The translations under genes and the position numbers were made by a program. Shown here in pieces: positions 16,616-24,825 of a DNA stretch of 64,000 nucleotides. Numbering within the stretch: position 1 is the first letter of the stretch; each line of letters starts with the position of its first letter. Source of the stretch: Luteimonas fraxinea (lineage in GTDB: Bacteria; Pseudomonadota; Gammaproteobacteria; Xanthomonadales; Xanthomonadaceae); the NCBI RefSeq assembly GCF_021233355.1, contig NZ_CP089507.1, positions 3,101,001-3,165,000 of the forward strand. Reading direction: 5' to 3'. The notes below the pieces were generated by a model. That model saw only the letters and a list, made by a program, of their open reading frames with translations, was not told the origin of the DNA and ran no database searches.

Positions 16616-16888
16616 ATGGGTATGTGGTCTCCGCTCGAGATGTTCTGCCTGCTGGCGGGCCTGGTCGTCTGGGCCGTAGCCAGTGTCGTCAGCGTGCGTC
16701 TGGTGCTCGCGCACCGGCGCGTGTGGCCGCCGGAAGTCGTCGAGCACGGCGCCGCGTTTCCGACGCTGCCCACGCATGCGCTACTGGCCGCGCTCGATGC
16801 GCTGTTGGCGAACGGACGGATCGGTGTCGCCGAACACGCGGCGCGGCGTCGGGATCTGATGCTGGAAGCGGTCGGTCTCGGTCGTTAG
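16616..16888 (+). CDS. Small membrane protein with SHOCT-like C-terminus
   Basis: Not a named family. The 90-aa protein has one N-terminal membrane helix (about 6-30, MFCLLAGLVVWAVASVVSVRLVL), a short linker, and a C-terminal helical segment (HALLAALDALLANGRIGVAEHAARRRDLM) that resembles the SHOCT short C-terminal domain. The start is uncertain: ATG at 16580 would add 12 residues and ATG at 16622 would remove two; no strong ribosome binding site decides. It lies right of the inverted-repeat element and converges with the ExoD-like gene. Confidence 0.6.
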   Translation: MGMWSPLEMFCLLAGLVVWAVASVVSVRLVLAHRRVWPPEVVEHGAAFPTLPTHALLAALDALLANGRIGVAEHAARRRDLMLEAVGLGR

Positions 16889-16910
16889 GACGACGACACA
16901 CGAAGCCCGC

Positions 16911-17540
16911 TCAGAAGATCCGCGCCAGCCATTCGGTCGCGGCGGTGGCGAGCGTGCCGCTGAGCACGCCGAAGAAGCCGATCGCAACGATCCCGCCGAC
17001 CCACGCCCACACCATCAGCGCGCCGTCGCGTTCCAGCAGCGCCAACGCGTAAGCCAGCAGCAGCAGGCCGAACACGTAGTTGGTGAACGGAATCGGCAGC
17101 GCCAGCAGCACGCCGAGCAGCACCAGCTGCAGGCCGGTGAACATCGCCGCGGCGCGGTGGTCGAGCACGCCGGGCAGGCGCGGGCGGCTGAAACGCTCGA
17201 CGCGGCGCAGCCAGGGCTCGAGCACGGTTTCGAAGCGCTGCACCGCGCTGCGGTGCGGGCCGCGTTCTGCGATGAAGCGGGGCAGCCAGGGTTTGCGCAG
17301 GCCGATCAGCAGTTGCGCGCCGACCAGTGCGACCAGCGGGCCGCCGATCGCGCCGCCGACGCCCGGAATCGGGATGAAGGCGGGCAAGGTGGCGACGAAC
17401 AGCATCATGCCGAACACGCGCTTGCCCAAGCCGATCAGCAGATCGGCGAAGCGCAGCTGGTCCTCGGGATCGCCCAGCGCCATCGCGGCGAGCAGTTCCC
17501 GCGTGCTGGCTTCCTCGCGCGAGGGGATCTCAGGCGTCAT
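16911..17540 (-). CDS. ExoD family membrane protein
   Basis: Resembles ExoD, first described for exopolysaccharide synthesis in rhizobia; the molecular role is unknown. The 209-aa protein has a family-typical N-terminal helix (LLIGLGKRVFGMMLFVATLPAFIPIPGVG), the central GGPLVALVGAQLLIGLRKPWLP segment, and several more membrane helices to the end (about 130-205). The ATG at 17540 is chosen; it overlaps the 3' end of the upstream CNNM/CBS gene by 11 bp, so the two are translationally linked. An upstream start at 17558 is possible. Confidence 0.82.
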   Translation of the reverse strand: MTPEIPSREEASTRELLAAMALGDPEDQLRFADLLIGLGKRVFGMMLFVATLPAFIPIPGVGGAIGGPLVALVGAQLLIGLRKPWLPRFIAERGPHRSAVQRFETVLEPWLRRVERFSRPRLPGVLDHRAAAMFTGLQLVLLGVLLALPIPFTNYVFGLLLLAYALALLERDGALMVWAWVGGIVAIGFFGVLSGTLATAATEWLARIF

Positions 17541-18843
17541 CGCCGCCCGCGTCCGCATCCGGGAGACGCTGCAACAGCAGCTTGTCGACGCGCGGGCCGT
17601 CGAGGTCGACGATCTCGATGCGCCAGCCGTGCCATTCGAAATACTCCGCCACGTTCGGAATACGGCTGAAGCGCGCGATCGTCATGCCGGCCGCGGTGTG
17701 GAAGATGTGCTCGTTCTCGCCCGGCAACGGTCCACCGCCCAGCAGTTCGCGCAGCGCGCCGGTCGGCAGCGTGCCGTCGACCAGCATCGAGCCGTCCTCG
17801 CGCATCACCACCAACGGCGTCGCGTCGAGTCCGCTGCTCTGCGTGCGACCGATCACCGCTTCCATCACGTCGTTGAGCGTGACCATGCCGGTGATGTCGC
17901 CGTACTCGTCGACCACCAGCGCCAGCGACTGCTGGTTCTCGCGCAGGATTTCCAGCAGCTTCATCGCCGGCGTCGATTCCGACACGAACAGCGGCTCGCG
18001 CAGATACTTGAACAGGTCGAATTCTTTCTTCTCGAGCCTGTCGATCAGCGACTTGATCTCGAGCACGCCCACCACGTCCGAGTCGTTGCCGCGGAACACC
18101 GGATAGCGTGAGTAGGGTGTCTCGCGCATCTCAGCGAGGTTCTCCTCGAAGCCGGCGGCGATGTCGAGCCAGGCGATGCGCGTGCGCGGCGTCATCAGGC
18201 TTTCGGCGTCACGGTCGCCGAGCGTCAGCACCCGGTTGACCATGTTGCGTTCGTCGGCGTCGATCACGCCCTGCTCGTGGCCTTCGCTCACCAGCATGCG
18301 GATTTCTTCTTCCGACACCTGCGCCGCTTCGGTCTTGTCGAGGCGCAGCAGCTTCAGCACCCCGCGCACGCTGGCGCTGAGCAGCCACACCGCCGGCGTC
18401 GCTGCGCGCGACAGCCAGTGCATCGGCAGCGCGACCAGCGACGCCAGCCGCTCGGGTGCGAGCAATGCCAGGCGCTTGGGCAGCAGTTCGCCGAACACGA
18501 TCGTCAGGAACGTGATCAGGCTGACCGCGAGCACGGTGCCGACGGTCGAAGCGTAGGTGCCCAGGATCGGCAGGCTGGTTGCGAGCCACGTGCCGATCAG
18601 GCTGCCCAGCGCGTCGCCGCCGAGCATGCCGGTCAGCACGCCGATCGTCGTGATGCCGACCTGCACGGTCGACAGGAAGCGCTCGGGATGTTCGGCGAGC
18701 TCCAGCGCGGCACGCGCGCTGCGGTGCTCGGCGGCCATCTGCTTGAGACGCGGTTTGCGGGACGTGACCACCGACATTTCCGACAACGCGAAGAACGCGT
18801 TGCAGGCGATCAGGGCCAGGACGATGAGGATCAGCTCGAGCAT
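17530..18843 (-). CDS. CNNM/CBS-domain membrane protein (hemolysin/CorC-type family)
   Basis: The 437-aa protein has an N-terminal CNNM (DUF21) membrane domain (about 1-190, with ITFLTIVFGELLPKRLALL), a pair of CBS domains (about 205-335; LMTPRTRIAWLD and LALVVDEYGDITGMVTLNDVMEAVIG) and a C-terminal CorC/HlyC domain (about 345-425). Such proteins are linked to Mg2+ or Co2+ export; the name hemolysin is historical. The CBS pair usually binds adenine nucleotides. The exoD-like gene overlaps its end. The substrate is not certain. Confidence 0.9.
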   Translation of the reverse strand: MLELILIVLALIACNAFFALSEMSVVTSRKPRLKQMAAEHRSARAALELAEHPERFLSTVQVGITTIGVLTGMLGGDALGSLIGTWLATSLPILGTYASTVGTVLAVSLITFLTIVFGELLPKRLALLAPERLASLVALPMHWLSRAATPAVWLLSASVRGVLKLLRLDKTEAAQVSEEEIRMLVSEGHEQGVIDADERNMVNRVLTLGDRDAESLMTPRTRIAWLDIAAGFEENLAEMRETPYSRYPVFRGNDSDVVGVLEIKSLIDRLEKKEFDLFKYLREPLFVSESTPAMKLLEILRENQQSLALVVDEYGDITGMVTLNDVMEAVIGRTQSSGLDATPLVVMREDGSMLVDGTLPTGALRELLGGGPLPGENEHIFHTAAGMTIARFSRIPNVAEYFEWHGWRIEIVDLDGPRVDKLLLQRLPDADAGGDDA

Positions 18844-19110
18844 TGCCGGGGCCTCCTGCCGGATTGGAGACGATGCGGAGCATCGGGGGAGGCGTCAGCG
18901 GTGTGCGTCGCGGGGAGCGGTCTAGGGTCGTCGTCCATGTGAAAGATGAACAGCGCAAGGGGCGCGGCGGCGACTATAACAGGCTGCGATGTGACGACCG
19001 CCGTACACCCCGGGGCGGCCCGGGCTGGCCCGGAGTGTCATCGAACCGTCATAATCCGCGCCTTGCGCAGAGCGTCCGGTCCCGGGCGCGCGACTTCAAG
19101 GCGTCCCGGC

Positions 19111-19737
19111 ATGTTCTCCCTGCAAACGATCTTCGGCCAAGGCAACCAGTTCTACACGCTGCTCGAGGAGGCCGCCGTGGCCGCGCACGACAGCACCGTC
19201 GCGCTGCATTCGATGCTCAAGGCGTCGGACCGCCAGCCGGCGCTGGACGCGTTCAAGCTGGCGCGCATGCGTGAGCGCGAGGCGTCGGACAAGATCAGTC
19301 AGGCGCTGGTGGACAGCTTCATCACCCCGATCGAGCGCGAGGACATCGAAGCGCTCGGCTCGGCGCTGTACAAGATTCCCAAGCAGGTCGAGAAGTTCGC
19401 CGACCGCTATTCGCTGGCGACGCGCCACCTCGAACACATCGACTTCGCGCCGCGCGCGGCGATGCTCGAGCAGGCTTCGGCGGTCGTGGTGAAGATGGTC
19501 AAGAGCCTGCGCAGCATGAAGCTCGAGCCGATGAAGGCGCTCAACGACGAGCTGCGCGCGCTGGAGAACGAGGCCGACCGGCTGATGCTCGAGCTCTACC
19601 GCGACATCTATTCGGGCAACCTCGAACCGCTGCAGATGTTCCTGCTCAAGGAGTTCTTCGAGATCCTCGAAAAGGCGATCGACCGCTGCCGCGAGGCGGG
19701 CGTGGTCGCCTACGAGATCGTGCTGAAGAACTCCTGA
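19111..19737 (+). CDS. DUF47 / PhoU-like regulator of phosphate transport
   Basis: The 208-aa all-helical protein belongs to the DUF47 (PhoU-related) family, whose members are almost always encoded beside Pit transporters. Conserved features include the start LQTIFGQGNQFYTLLEEAA, LVDSFITPIEREDIEALGSALYKI with its likely metal-binding acidic residues, and LLKEFFEILEKAIDRCREAG at the C-terminus. ATG at 19111 is where homology begins; a CATAAT box (19050-19055) may be its -10 element. pit follows 13 bp downstream, so the pair forms an operon for low-affinity phosphate uptake. Confidence 0.92.
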   Translation: MFSLQTIFGQGNQFYTLLEEAAVAAHDSTVALHSMLKASDRQPALDAFKLARMREREASDKISQALVDSFITPIEREDIEALGSALYKIPKQVEKFADRYSLATRHLEHIDFAPRAAMLEQASAVVVKMVKSLRSMKLEPMKALNDELRALENEADRLMLELYRDIYSGNLEPLQMFLLKEFFEILEKAIDRCREAGVVAYEIVLKNS

Positions 19738-19750
19738 CGGATTCCGGATC

Positions 19751-20878
19751 ATGCTGACCCTCGTGCTGATCGTGGTCGCAACCGCGCTGGTGTTCGAATA
19801 CATCAACGGGTTCCACGACACCGCCAATTCGATCGCGACCGTCGTCGCCACCAAGGTGCTGTCGCCGATGCAGGCGGTGGGCCTGGCCGCGTCGATGAAC
19901 CTGATCGGCGCGCTGATGGGCACCGCGGTTGCGAAGACGATTTCCTCCGGCCTGATCGACGCCGGCGTCGTCGATGTCGGCTCGCAGCTGATCCTGTGCG
20001 CGCTGCTGGGCGGCATCGTCTGGAACCTGATTACCTGGTGGTGGGGCCTGCCGTCATCGTCGTCGCACGCGTTGATCGGTGGTCTGATCGGCGCCGCGCT
20101 GGCGGCTGCGTCCAATAATCTCGATGTGGTGATCTGGTCGGAGCCGGCGCAGCCGGTCTGGCACAGCGCGGGTGTGCTGTGGAAGGTCATCGTGCCGATG
20201 GTCAGTTCGCCGGTGCTGGGATTCGCCGCAGGCTTTCTGATGATGGGCGTACTGTTCTTCGCGATCTCGATGATGGCGCGCAGCGGCGGCGTGCTCGCGC
20301 GCATCGCGCGGCCGCGCTGGGTCAATGCGTTCTTCGGCAAGAGCCAGATCGTGTCGGCCGCCGGCATGGGCTTCGCGCACGGCATGAACGATGCGCAGAA
20401 GACGATGGGCATCGTCGCGCTCACCCTGGTCAGCGCGCAGAGCGTCGGCACGCTCGACAACCTGCCGGCCTGGCTCGCGTTCCTGCATCCGTCGGAAGCC
20501 GCGCTGGCCGAAGGCGACATCGACCTGTGGATCAAGATCACCTGCGCCGTGGTCATGGCCGCCGGTACCGCCGCGGGCGGCTGGCGCATCATCAAGACGC
20601 TGGGCCACAAGCTGGTCAAGCTGCACCCGATCCACGGTTTCGCCGCCGAAACCAGCGCCGCGTCGGTGATCCTGGCCGCGTCGTCGATGGGCATTCCGGT
20701 GTCGACCACGCACAACATTTCCGCCGCGATCATGGGCGTGGGCACGGCCAAACGCCTCAACGCGATCAAGTGGACGGTCGTCAACAAGATGATCTGGGCG
20801 TGGATCCTGACGATCCCGATGTCCGGCGGCATCGCCTACGGCCTGTTCCGGATGTTCCACCACTTCGGCTGGGTGTGA
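19751..20878 (+). CDS. pit: Inorganic phosphate transporter, PiT family
   Basis: Proton-coupled carrier for phosphate, probably as a metal-phosphate complex. The 375-aa inner-membrane protein shows both duplicated PiT signatures: FEYINGFHDTANSIAT near the N-terminus and GMGFAHGMNDAQKTMGI in the middle, each followed by helices; SSSSHALIGG and PVSTTHNISAAIMGVG are the paired re-entrant segments. Length fits the shorter bacterial PiT type. It follows the DUF47 gene directly. Confidence 0.95.
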   Translation: MLTLVLIVVATALVFEYINGFHDTANSIATVVATKVLSPMQAVGLAASMNLIGALMGTAVAKTISSGLIDAGVVDVGSQLILCALLGGIVWNLITWWWGLPSSSSHALIGGLIGAALAAASNNLDVVIWSEPAQPVWHSAGVLWKVIVPMVSSPVLGFAAGFLMMGVLFFAISMMARSGGVLARIARPRWVNAFFGKSQIVSAAGMGFAHGMNDAQKTMGIVALTLVSAQSVGTLDNLPAWLAFLHPSEAALAEGDIDLWIKITCAVVMAAGTAAGGWRIIKTLGHKLVKLHPIHGFAAETSAASVILAASSMGIPVSTTHNISAAIMGVGTAKRLNAIKWTVVNKMIWAWILTIPMSGGIAYGLFRMFHHFGWV

Positions 20879-20945
20879 TCCGCAGCGGCCGGCGTCTGTC
20901 GGCTGTTTGTTAGAGTCTCGGGACACCTGCATAGAGGATGTGCCC

Positions 20946-21167
20946 GTGTCCCGACTCGGCCTCACTAATATCTATCTGAAATGCGGACTGGTCCTGATCG
21001 TCATTGGACTGGTCTGCGCTGTCACGCTGTTCGCAGTGATGCCGCCGGCGAACAGCACGTCGTTCCAGTTGCTGATGTGGGGCGCGCAGGGTGGATTCCT
21101 GAGCGGCCTCGTGCTCTACATCATCGGACGCGTCGTGCACGCCACGCGCCAGTCGCGTCGGGCCTGA
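20946..21167 (+). CDS. Small two-helix membrane protein of unknown function
   Basis: Not recognised. The 73-aa product has two membrane helices (about 9-31 and 43-63) joined by a short polar loop (PPANSTSFQ) and ends in a basic tail (HATRQSRRA). The GTG start is favoured because GAGG stands eight bases upstream; a TTG at 20907 would lengthen it by 13 residues. It lies between pit and the alkyltransferase-like gene, both on the same strand, with short gaps. Confidence 0.6.
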   Translation: MSRLGLTNIYLKCGLVLIVIGLVCAVTLFAVMPPANSTSFQLLMWGAQGGFLSGLVLYIIGRVVHATRQSRRA

Positions 21168-21180
21168 TCTCGGCCGGCGC

Positions 21181-21546
21181 ATGGCGGTCAAAAGCCCGGA
21201 AGCCGAAGACGCCTACGCGATCTCCCGCGCCCGCATTCTCGCCGCGATCCACGCGGTGCCGGTCGGCAGCGTCGCCGGTTACGGACACATCGCACGCCGC
21301 GCCGGTCTGCCAGGGCGAGCACGTCTGGTCGCGCGGGTGTTACGCGATCACGGCGATCCGGACCTGCCGTGGCATCGGGTCGTGCGCAGTGACGGCCGCA
21401 TCGCATTTCCGGAATGCTCGCCGGGCTTCCGAGAACAGGCGCAGCGGCTGCGCGCCGAGGGCGTCACGGTGACGCGTGGCCGCGTGCGAATGCCGGCCGA
21501 CGACACCCTCGACGCCGCGCTGTGGGGACCCGACGCACACGCCTGA
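21181..21546 (+). CDS. Alkyltransferase-like (ATL) DNA-binding protein
   Basis: Belongs to the O6-methylguanine-DNA methyltransferase fold but cannot transfer alkyl groups: the active-site PCHR motif reads PWHR, with Trp64 in place of the acceptor cysteine. ATL proteins bind O6-alkylguanine lesions tightly and hand them to nucleotide excision repair. The 121-aa protein has the winged-helix motif VPVGSVAGYGHIARRAGLPG (about 26-45) and the arginine region RARLVARVLRDH. ATG at 21181, 13 bp after the preceding small membrane protein gene. Confidence 0.9.
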   Translation: MAVKSPEAEDAYAISRARILAAIHAVPVGSVAGYGHIARRAGLPGRARLVARVLRDHGDPDLPWHRVVRSDGRIAFPECSPGFREQAQRLRAEGVTVTRGRVRMPADDTLDAALWGPDAHA

Positions 21547-21609
21547 TCCGGCACGATCGTCTACACAGCGTCGCCGGTATCATGGCGCCGGAAAAAACGA
21601 GGAGTCCGG

Positions 21610-22263
21610 ATGTTTCCGAGGTTGCCGCTGGCCGTCAAAGTGATCCTGGCCATCAACGTGGTCGTGTTCGTGTTGCAGCTGGCGATCGGCAATGCGCTCG
21701 CGCATTTCATGCTGTGGCCGCTGGGCGGCGCGGAGGCGGGCGGGCTCGGCTTCCAGCCGTGGCAGCTGGTGACCTACGGCTTCATGCACGACCCACGCAA
21801 CATCGGGCATCTGGCATTCAACATGCTGGCACTGGCGATGTTCGGCTCGCAGCTCGAATACACCTGGGGCACCAGGCGCTTCGTCACCTACTACCTGGTC
21901 TGCGTGATCGGCGCGGGGCTGTGCCAGCTCGGCGTGGTGACGTGGTCGCTGGCGCAGGGCGCATTCCCGTATCCCACCCTCGGGGCATCGGGCGGCGTGT
22001 TCGGCCTGCTGCTGGCGTATGGCGTGCTGTTCCCGAACCAGCGGCTGGTGCTGCTGTTTCCGCCGATCCCGATGCGTGCGCGCACGCTGGTGATCGTCTA
22101 CGGCCTGGTCGAGCTGGTACTCGGCATCACCGGTACACGCTCGGGCGTGGCCCACTTCGCGCACCTGGGCGGCATGCTGTTCGGTTGGCTGTTGCTGCAG
22201 CACTGGCGCGGGCGTCCGCCGTTCAACCGCGGTGGCGGCAAGCGGCACGTGCGCAGGGTCTGA
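21610..22263 (+). CDS. Rhomboid family intramembrane serine protease
   Basis: The 217-aa six-helix protein carries the rhomboid catalytic dyad: Ser127 in GASGGVFG and His185 in VAHFAHLGGMLFGW, plus the HLAFNMLALAMFG segment with the helix-2 histidine and asparagine. Rhomboids cleave membrane proteins within the bilayer; the substrate is unknown. A good ribosome binding site (GAGGAG) precedes the ATG. It is the last gene of a same-strand run from the DUF47 gene, though the 63-bp gap upstream may hold its own promoter. Confidence 0.93.
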   Translation: MFPRLPLAVKVILAINVVVFVLQLAIGNALAHFMLWPLGGAEAGGLGFQPWQLVTYGFMHDPRNIGHLAFNMLALAMFGSQLEYTWGTRRFVTYYLVCVIGAGLCQLGVVTWSLAQGAFPYPTLGASGGVFGLLLAYGVLFPNQRLVLLFPPIPMRARTLVIVYGLVELVLGITGTRSGVAHFAHLGGMLFGWLLLQHWRGRPPFNRGGGKRHVRRV

Positions 22264-22284
22264 GGCGCCCACTTTCATTGGGTT

Positions 22285-22322
22285 TCGATGGGTTTCGCTT
22301 CGGTCTACCCATCCTGCGAAAG
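22285..22322. repeat. Short dispersed repeat (GATGGG...CCCATC type), copy 2
   Basis: TCGATGGGTTTCGCT with CTACCCATCCTGCGAAAG; second copy of the element at 10823-10859, in the same orientation and again placed between the end of a gene and a terminator. Confidence 0.65.
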
Positions 22323-22391
22323 CCTGGTCAGTCGACGCACGGCCGAGCGTCAGCCGAACACATCGCCTGACGCATCACAAGCCGCCCAAAA

Positions 22392-22420
22392 AAAATGCGC
22401 CGGACAAGCCGGCGCATTTT
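22392..22420 (-). terminator. Rho-independent terminator of the first M13 gene (both directions possible)
   Basis: AAAATGCGCCGG (22392-22403) pairs with CCGGCGCATTTT (22409-22420) around a 5-nt loop. On the minus strand it is followed by a run of T. It may also stop the rhomboid transcript coming from the left. Confidence 0.88.
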
Positions 22421-22442
22421 CGCGTCGCGAATTGGCCCCGGC

Positions 22443-24467
22443 TCAGCGCCAGATGCGCACCTGGTCTTCGGCCTTGCGGGTCATCGCATCGGTGGCGCCG
22501 CACTTGAAGGTCTCGGTGTAGACCGGCAGGTTCGCCACCGGACCGTTCGCGCGCCACTGGCCCGGCGCATGCACGCTGGTCGCGGCATTGCGGGTCGCGG
22601 TGTCGATGGCCGACTGCTGGCGCCACAGCTGCGCCCAGCCGCGGAAGAACGCTTCCTTGGCCGGCTGCGCGAGCTCCGGGTTCGCCTGCTGCAGCGCGTC
22701 CCATGCGAGTTCAACGCCGGCCAGGTCGGCGGCGTTCTCGTCACGCGTCAGCGCGCCGTTGACCTGCGAACCGGTCAGGCCCGGGTAGCCGTAGGCGTTG
22801 TACTGCGCGACGAGCTTGTCGGTGGCGGTCAGCCAGCCGGCGTCGTCGTCGGTGCTCCACCAGGTGCGCACGGTGCCGGTCGAATCGACCTGCTTGCCCT
22901 TGATGTCGATCGCGCGGCTCAGCTCGTGGCCGACCAGCGCGCCGTAGGTGCCGTAGTGCGTGGCGGCCTCGGCAGCGACGTCGAGCACCGGCGCCTGCAG
23001 CACGGCGGCGGACACGATCAGACGGTTCTGCGCGAGGTCGTAGGCCAGCGCCGGCGTCTGCGGCAGCACGTCCCAGCGACGACCGGCATTGGCCTGGCCG
23101 ATGCGGCGCATTTCCTGCGCATGACGCCAGGTGGATGCGATCAGCATGTTGCTGCCGAAGCTGGCGCGGCCCATCGGCTGCACGGTGTAGTCGATGTCCT
23201 GCACCGGCGCGCCGATCTCGATCTTCAGCGCGGCCAGCTTGGCCTTGGCCTCGGTCTTCGCGGTCGAGGTCATCCAGGTGTTGCGCTCGATGCCGCGGCC
23301 CAGTGCATCGCGCACCTGGCCTGCGATCGTCTCGGCGCGGGCGCGGGTGGTGTCGGGCAGGTACGCGGCGACGTATTCGCGCGACATCATCGGACCGGCG
23401 GCGCGGTTGATCGCGCCCAGCGTCAGCTGCTGACGGCTCGGCTGCGCGGTTTCGCCACGCAGGATGCGGCCGTGGAAATCGTATTCGGCGTCGCGGAAGC
23501 TCTTCGACAGATACGGCGCCATCGCGTTGCCGATATGGAAGCGCAGGTAGGCCTTCCACTGTTCCGGCTTGAGCGCATTGACCAGCGTGTCGAGCTGGGT
23601 GAACAGCTCGGGATTCGCCAGCGACACCTGCGGTGCCTGCACGCTCTGCGCGGACAGGAACGTGCCCAGCTGCAGACGGCGGTACTGCTTGTCGAGACCG
23701 GCGGTGTCGACGAGCGCGTACTGCGCGCGCGGATCGCGCAGGTCGGCCAGCGGCTTGGAGACGGCCGCGATGCGGCGCTCCAGATCGATCACCAGCGCCG
23801 TCTCGGCGTCGAGGCGGTCTTCGGCGGTGCCGGTCAGCGCGAGGATGTTGCGCACGTACTGCGTGTACTGCGAGACGATCTGCTGGGTCTCGGCATCGCC
23901 ACGGCTGTAGTACGCCGGGTCGGGCAGGCCGAGGCCGCCCTGGGTGAAGTAACCGACGTGGCGGTTGAGATCGGCGAGATCGACTTCGGCGCCGAACTCG
24001 AACAGCACCGGAATGCCGACCTGGTGCAGCGCGGCCAGTGCCGGCGCGATATCGCGCGTGCGGCGGATGCCGTCGATGCGGGCGATCAGCGGGGCGATCG
24101 GCTTGGCGCCATCGGCCTCGACCGCGGCCTCGTCCAGGCCACTGGCCCAGAAGTCGCCGAGCAGGCGCTGCACGTCGTTCTGCGGCGACGTCATCGCCTT
24201 GTTGAGCAGGTCGTGCTGCTGCGTGAGCGCGAGCGCCTGCAGTTCACCGAGCGCCGAACGCGTGCCCTGACCGGCGGCGACCATGTTCGCGGCCAGCCAG
24301 TCCTTGTTGGTGAAGCTGTAGAGGTCGGTGCAGGCGGTGACCGGCGGCGGTCCCTTCGGGGCGGCGGCGCGACGACGCTGGGCGTCGGCATCGGAACTCA
24401 GGCCGACCAGCAGTGCGATCGAGGCGGCGAGCAGGGCGGGGCGGGCAAGCGTGTGCTGGATCGGCAT
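22443..24467 (-). CDS. M13-family metallopeptidase homologue with degenerate zinc site (probable pseudo-enzyme)
   Basis: The 674-aa protein has a signal peptide (LLAASIALLVGLSSDADA) and full-length M13 (neprilysin/PepO) architecture. The zinc motif HExxH reads H514-E515-L-S-R518, so the second zinc-binding histidine is an arginine (codon CGC at 22914-22916). The third ligand region is kept as DENAADLAG (E577). The substrate-binding NAxY block is also lost (PALAYDLAQN where the neighbour has VNAYYNP). The reading frame is intact over its whole length, which argues for a retained non-catalytic role rather than decay. An intact M13 gene lies directly upstream on the same strand. Confidence 0.88.
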   Translation of the reverse strand: MPIQHTLARPALLAASIALLVGLSSDADAQRRRAAAPKGPPPVTACTDLYSFTNKDWLAANMVAAGQGTRSALGELQALALTQQHDLLNKAMTSPQNDVQRLLGDFWASGLDEAAVEADGAKPIAPLIARIDGIRRTRDIAPALAALHQVGIPVLFEFGAEVDLADLNRHVGYFTQGGLGLPDPAYYSRGDAETQQIVSQYTQYVRNILALTGTAEDRLDAETALVIDLERRIAAVSKPLADLRDPRAQYALVDTAGLDKQYRRLQLGTFLSAQSVQAPQVSLANPELFTQLDTLVNALKPEQWKAYLRFHIGNAMAPYLSKSFRDAEYDFHGRILRGETAQPSRQQLTLGAINRAAGPMMSREYVAAYLPDTTRARAETIAGQVRDALGRGIERNTWMTSTAKTEAKAKLAALKIEIGAPVQDIDYTVQPMGRASFGSNMLIASTWRHAQEMRRIGQANAGRRWDVLPQTPALAYDLAQNRLIVSAAVLQAPVLDVAAEAATHYGTYGALVGHELSRAIDIKGKQVDSTGTVRTWWSTDDDAGWLTATDKLVAQYNAYGYPGLTGSQVNGALTRDENAADLAGVELAWDALQQANPELAQPAKEAFFRGWAQLWRQQSAIDTATRNAATSVHAPGQWRANGPVANLPVYTETFKCGATDAMTRKAEDQVRIWR

Positions 24468-24776
24468 TGCGGAGTCCGTGCGGGCATGAATCGCGCAAGT
24501 CTAGCAAGCCGCGCGACGGCGGGACGGTGCGGGATTTCGCGTTCAGGGATGTGCGGCGAAAGACGTGGGGCAGATCGACTGTTGCGGGATGCAAAGGTCG
24601 CACTGCGCTCGCACTTTCATTTCGAAGACGTGGGCCTTCGGAGGAATGCCGTTGGCCCGGAACGCGGCGCGCGATCCTCAGCCCTCACCCGATGCGCTGC
24701 GCGCATCTACTCCGGATCAAGTCCGGGGCAGGCGCTTTCCCGGAGGGAGAGGTCACAAGAAGAAAAGACAAAGAAA
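24468..24776. other. Intergenic region between the two M13 genes, with dispersed-repeat fragments
   Basis: No gene seen. From about 24650 it carries GCCCTCACCCGATGCGC, GGGGCAGGCGCTTTCCC and GGAGGGAGAGGTC, the same family of fragments as at 4620-4975. Any promoter for the downstream M13 gene would lie at about 24480-24600; none is clear. Confidence 0.5.
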
Positions 24777-24800
24777 AAGCCCGGCATCGCTGCCGGGCTT
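24777..24800 (-). terminator. Rho-independent terminator of the second M13 gene
   Basis: AAGCCCGGCA (24777-24786) pairs with TGCCGGGCTT (24791-24800), loop TCGC; on the minus strand the stem is followed by TTTCTTTG. It separates the two M13 genes into different transcripts. Confidence 0.85.
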
Positions 24801-24825
24801 CCTGGTTACCGCGATACCGCGTGGA

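Noticed and set aside
17530..18843. Naming the CNNM/CBS protein a hemolysin toxin
   Set aside because: The name is historical; the domains point to an ion-transport role.
22914..22928. HELSR in the first M13 gene as a frameshift artefact
   Set aside because: The frame is continuous and homologous on both sides; the change is one codon (CGC), not a shift.
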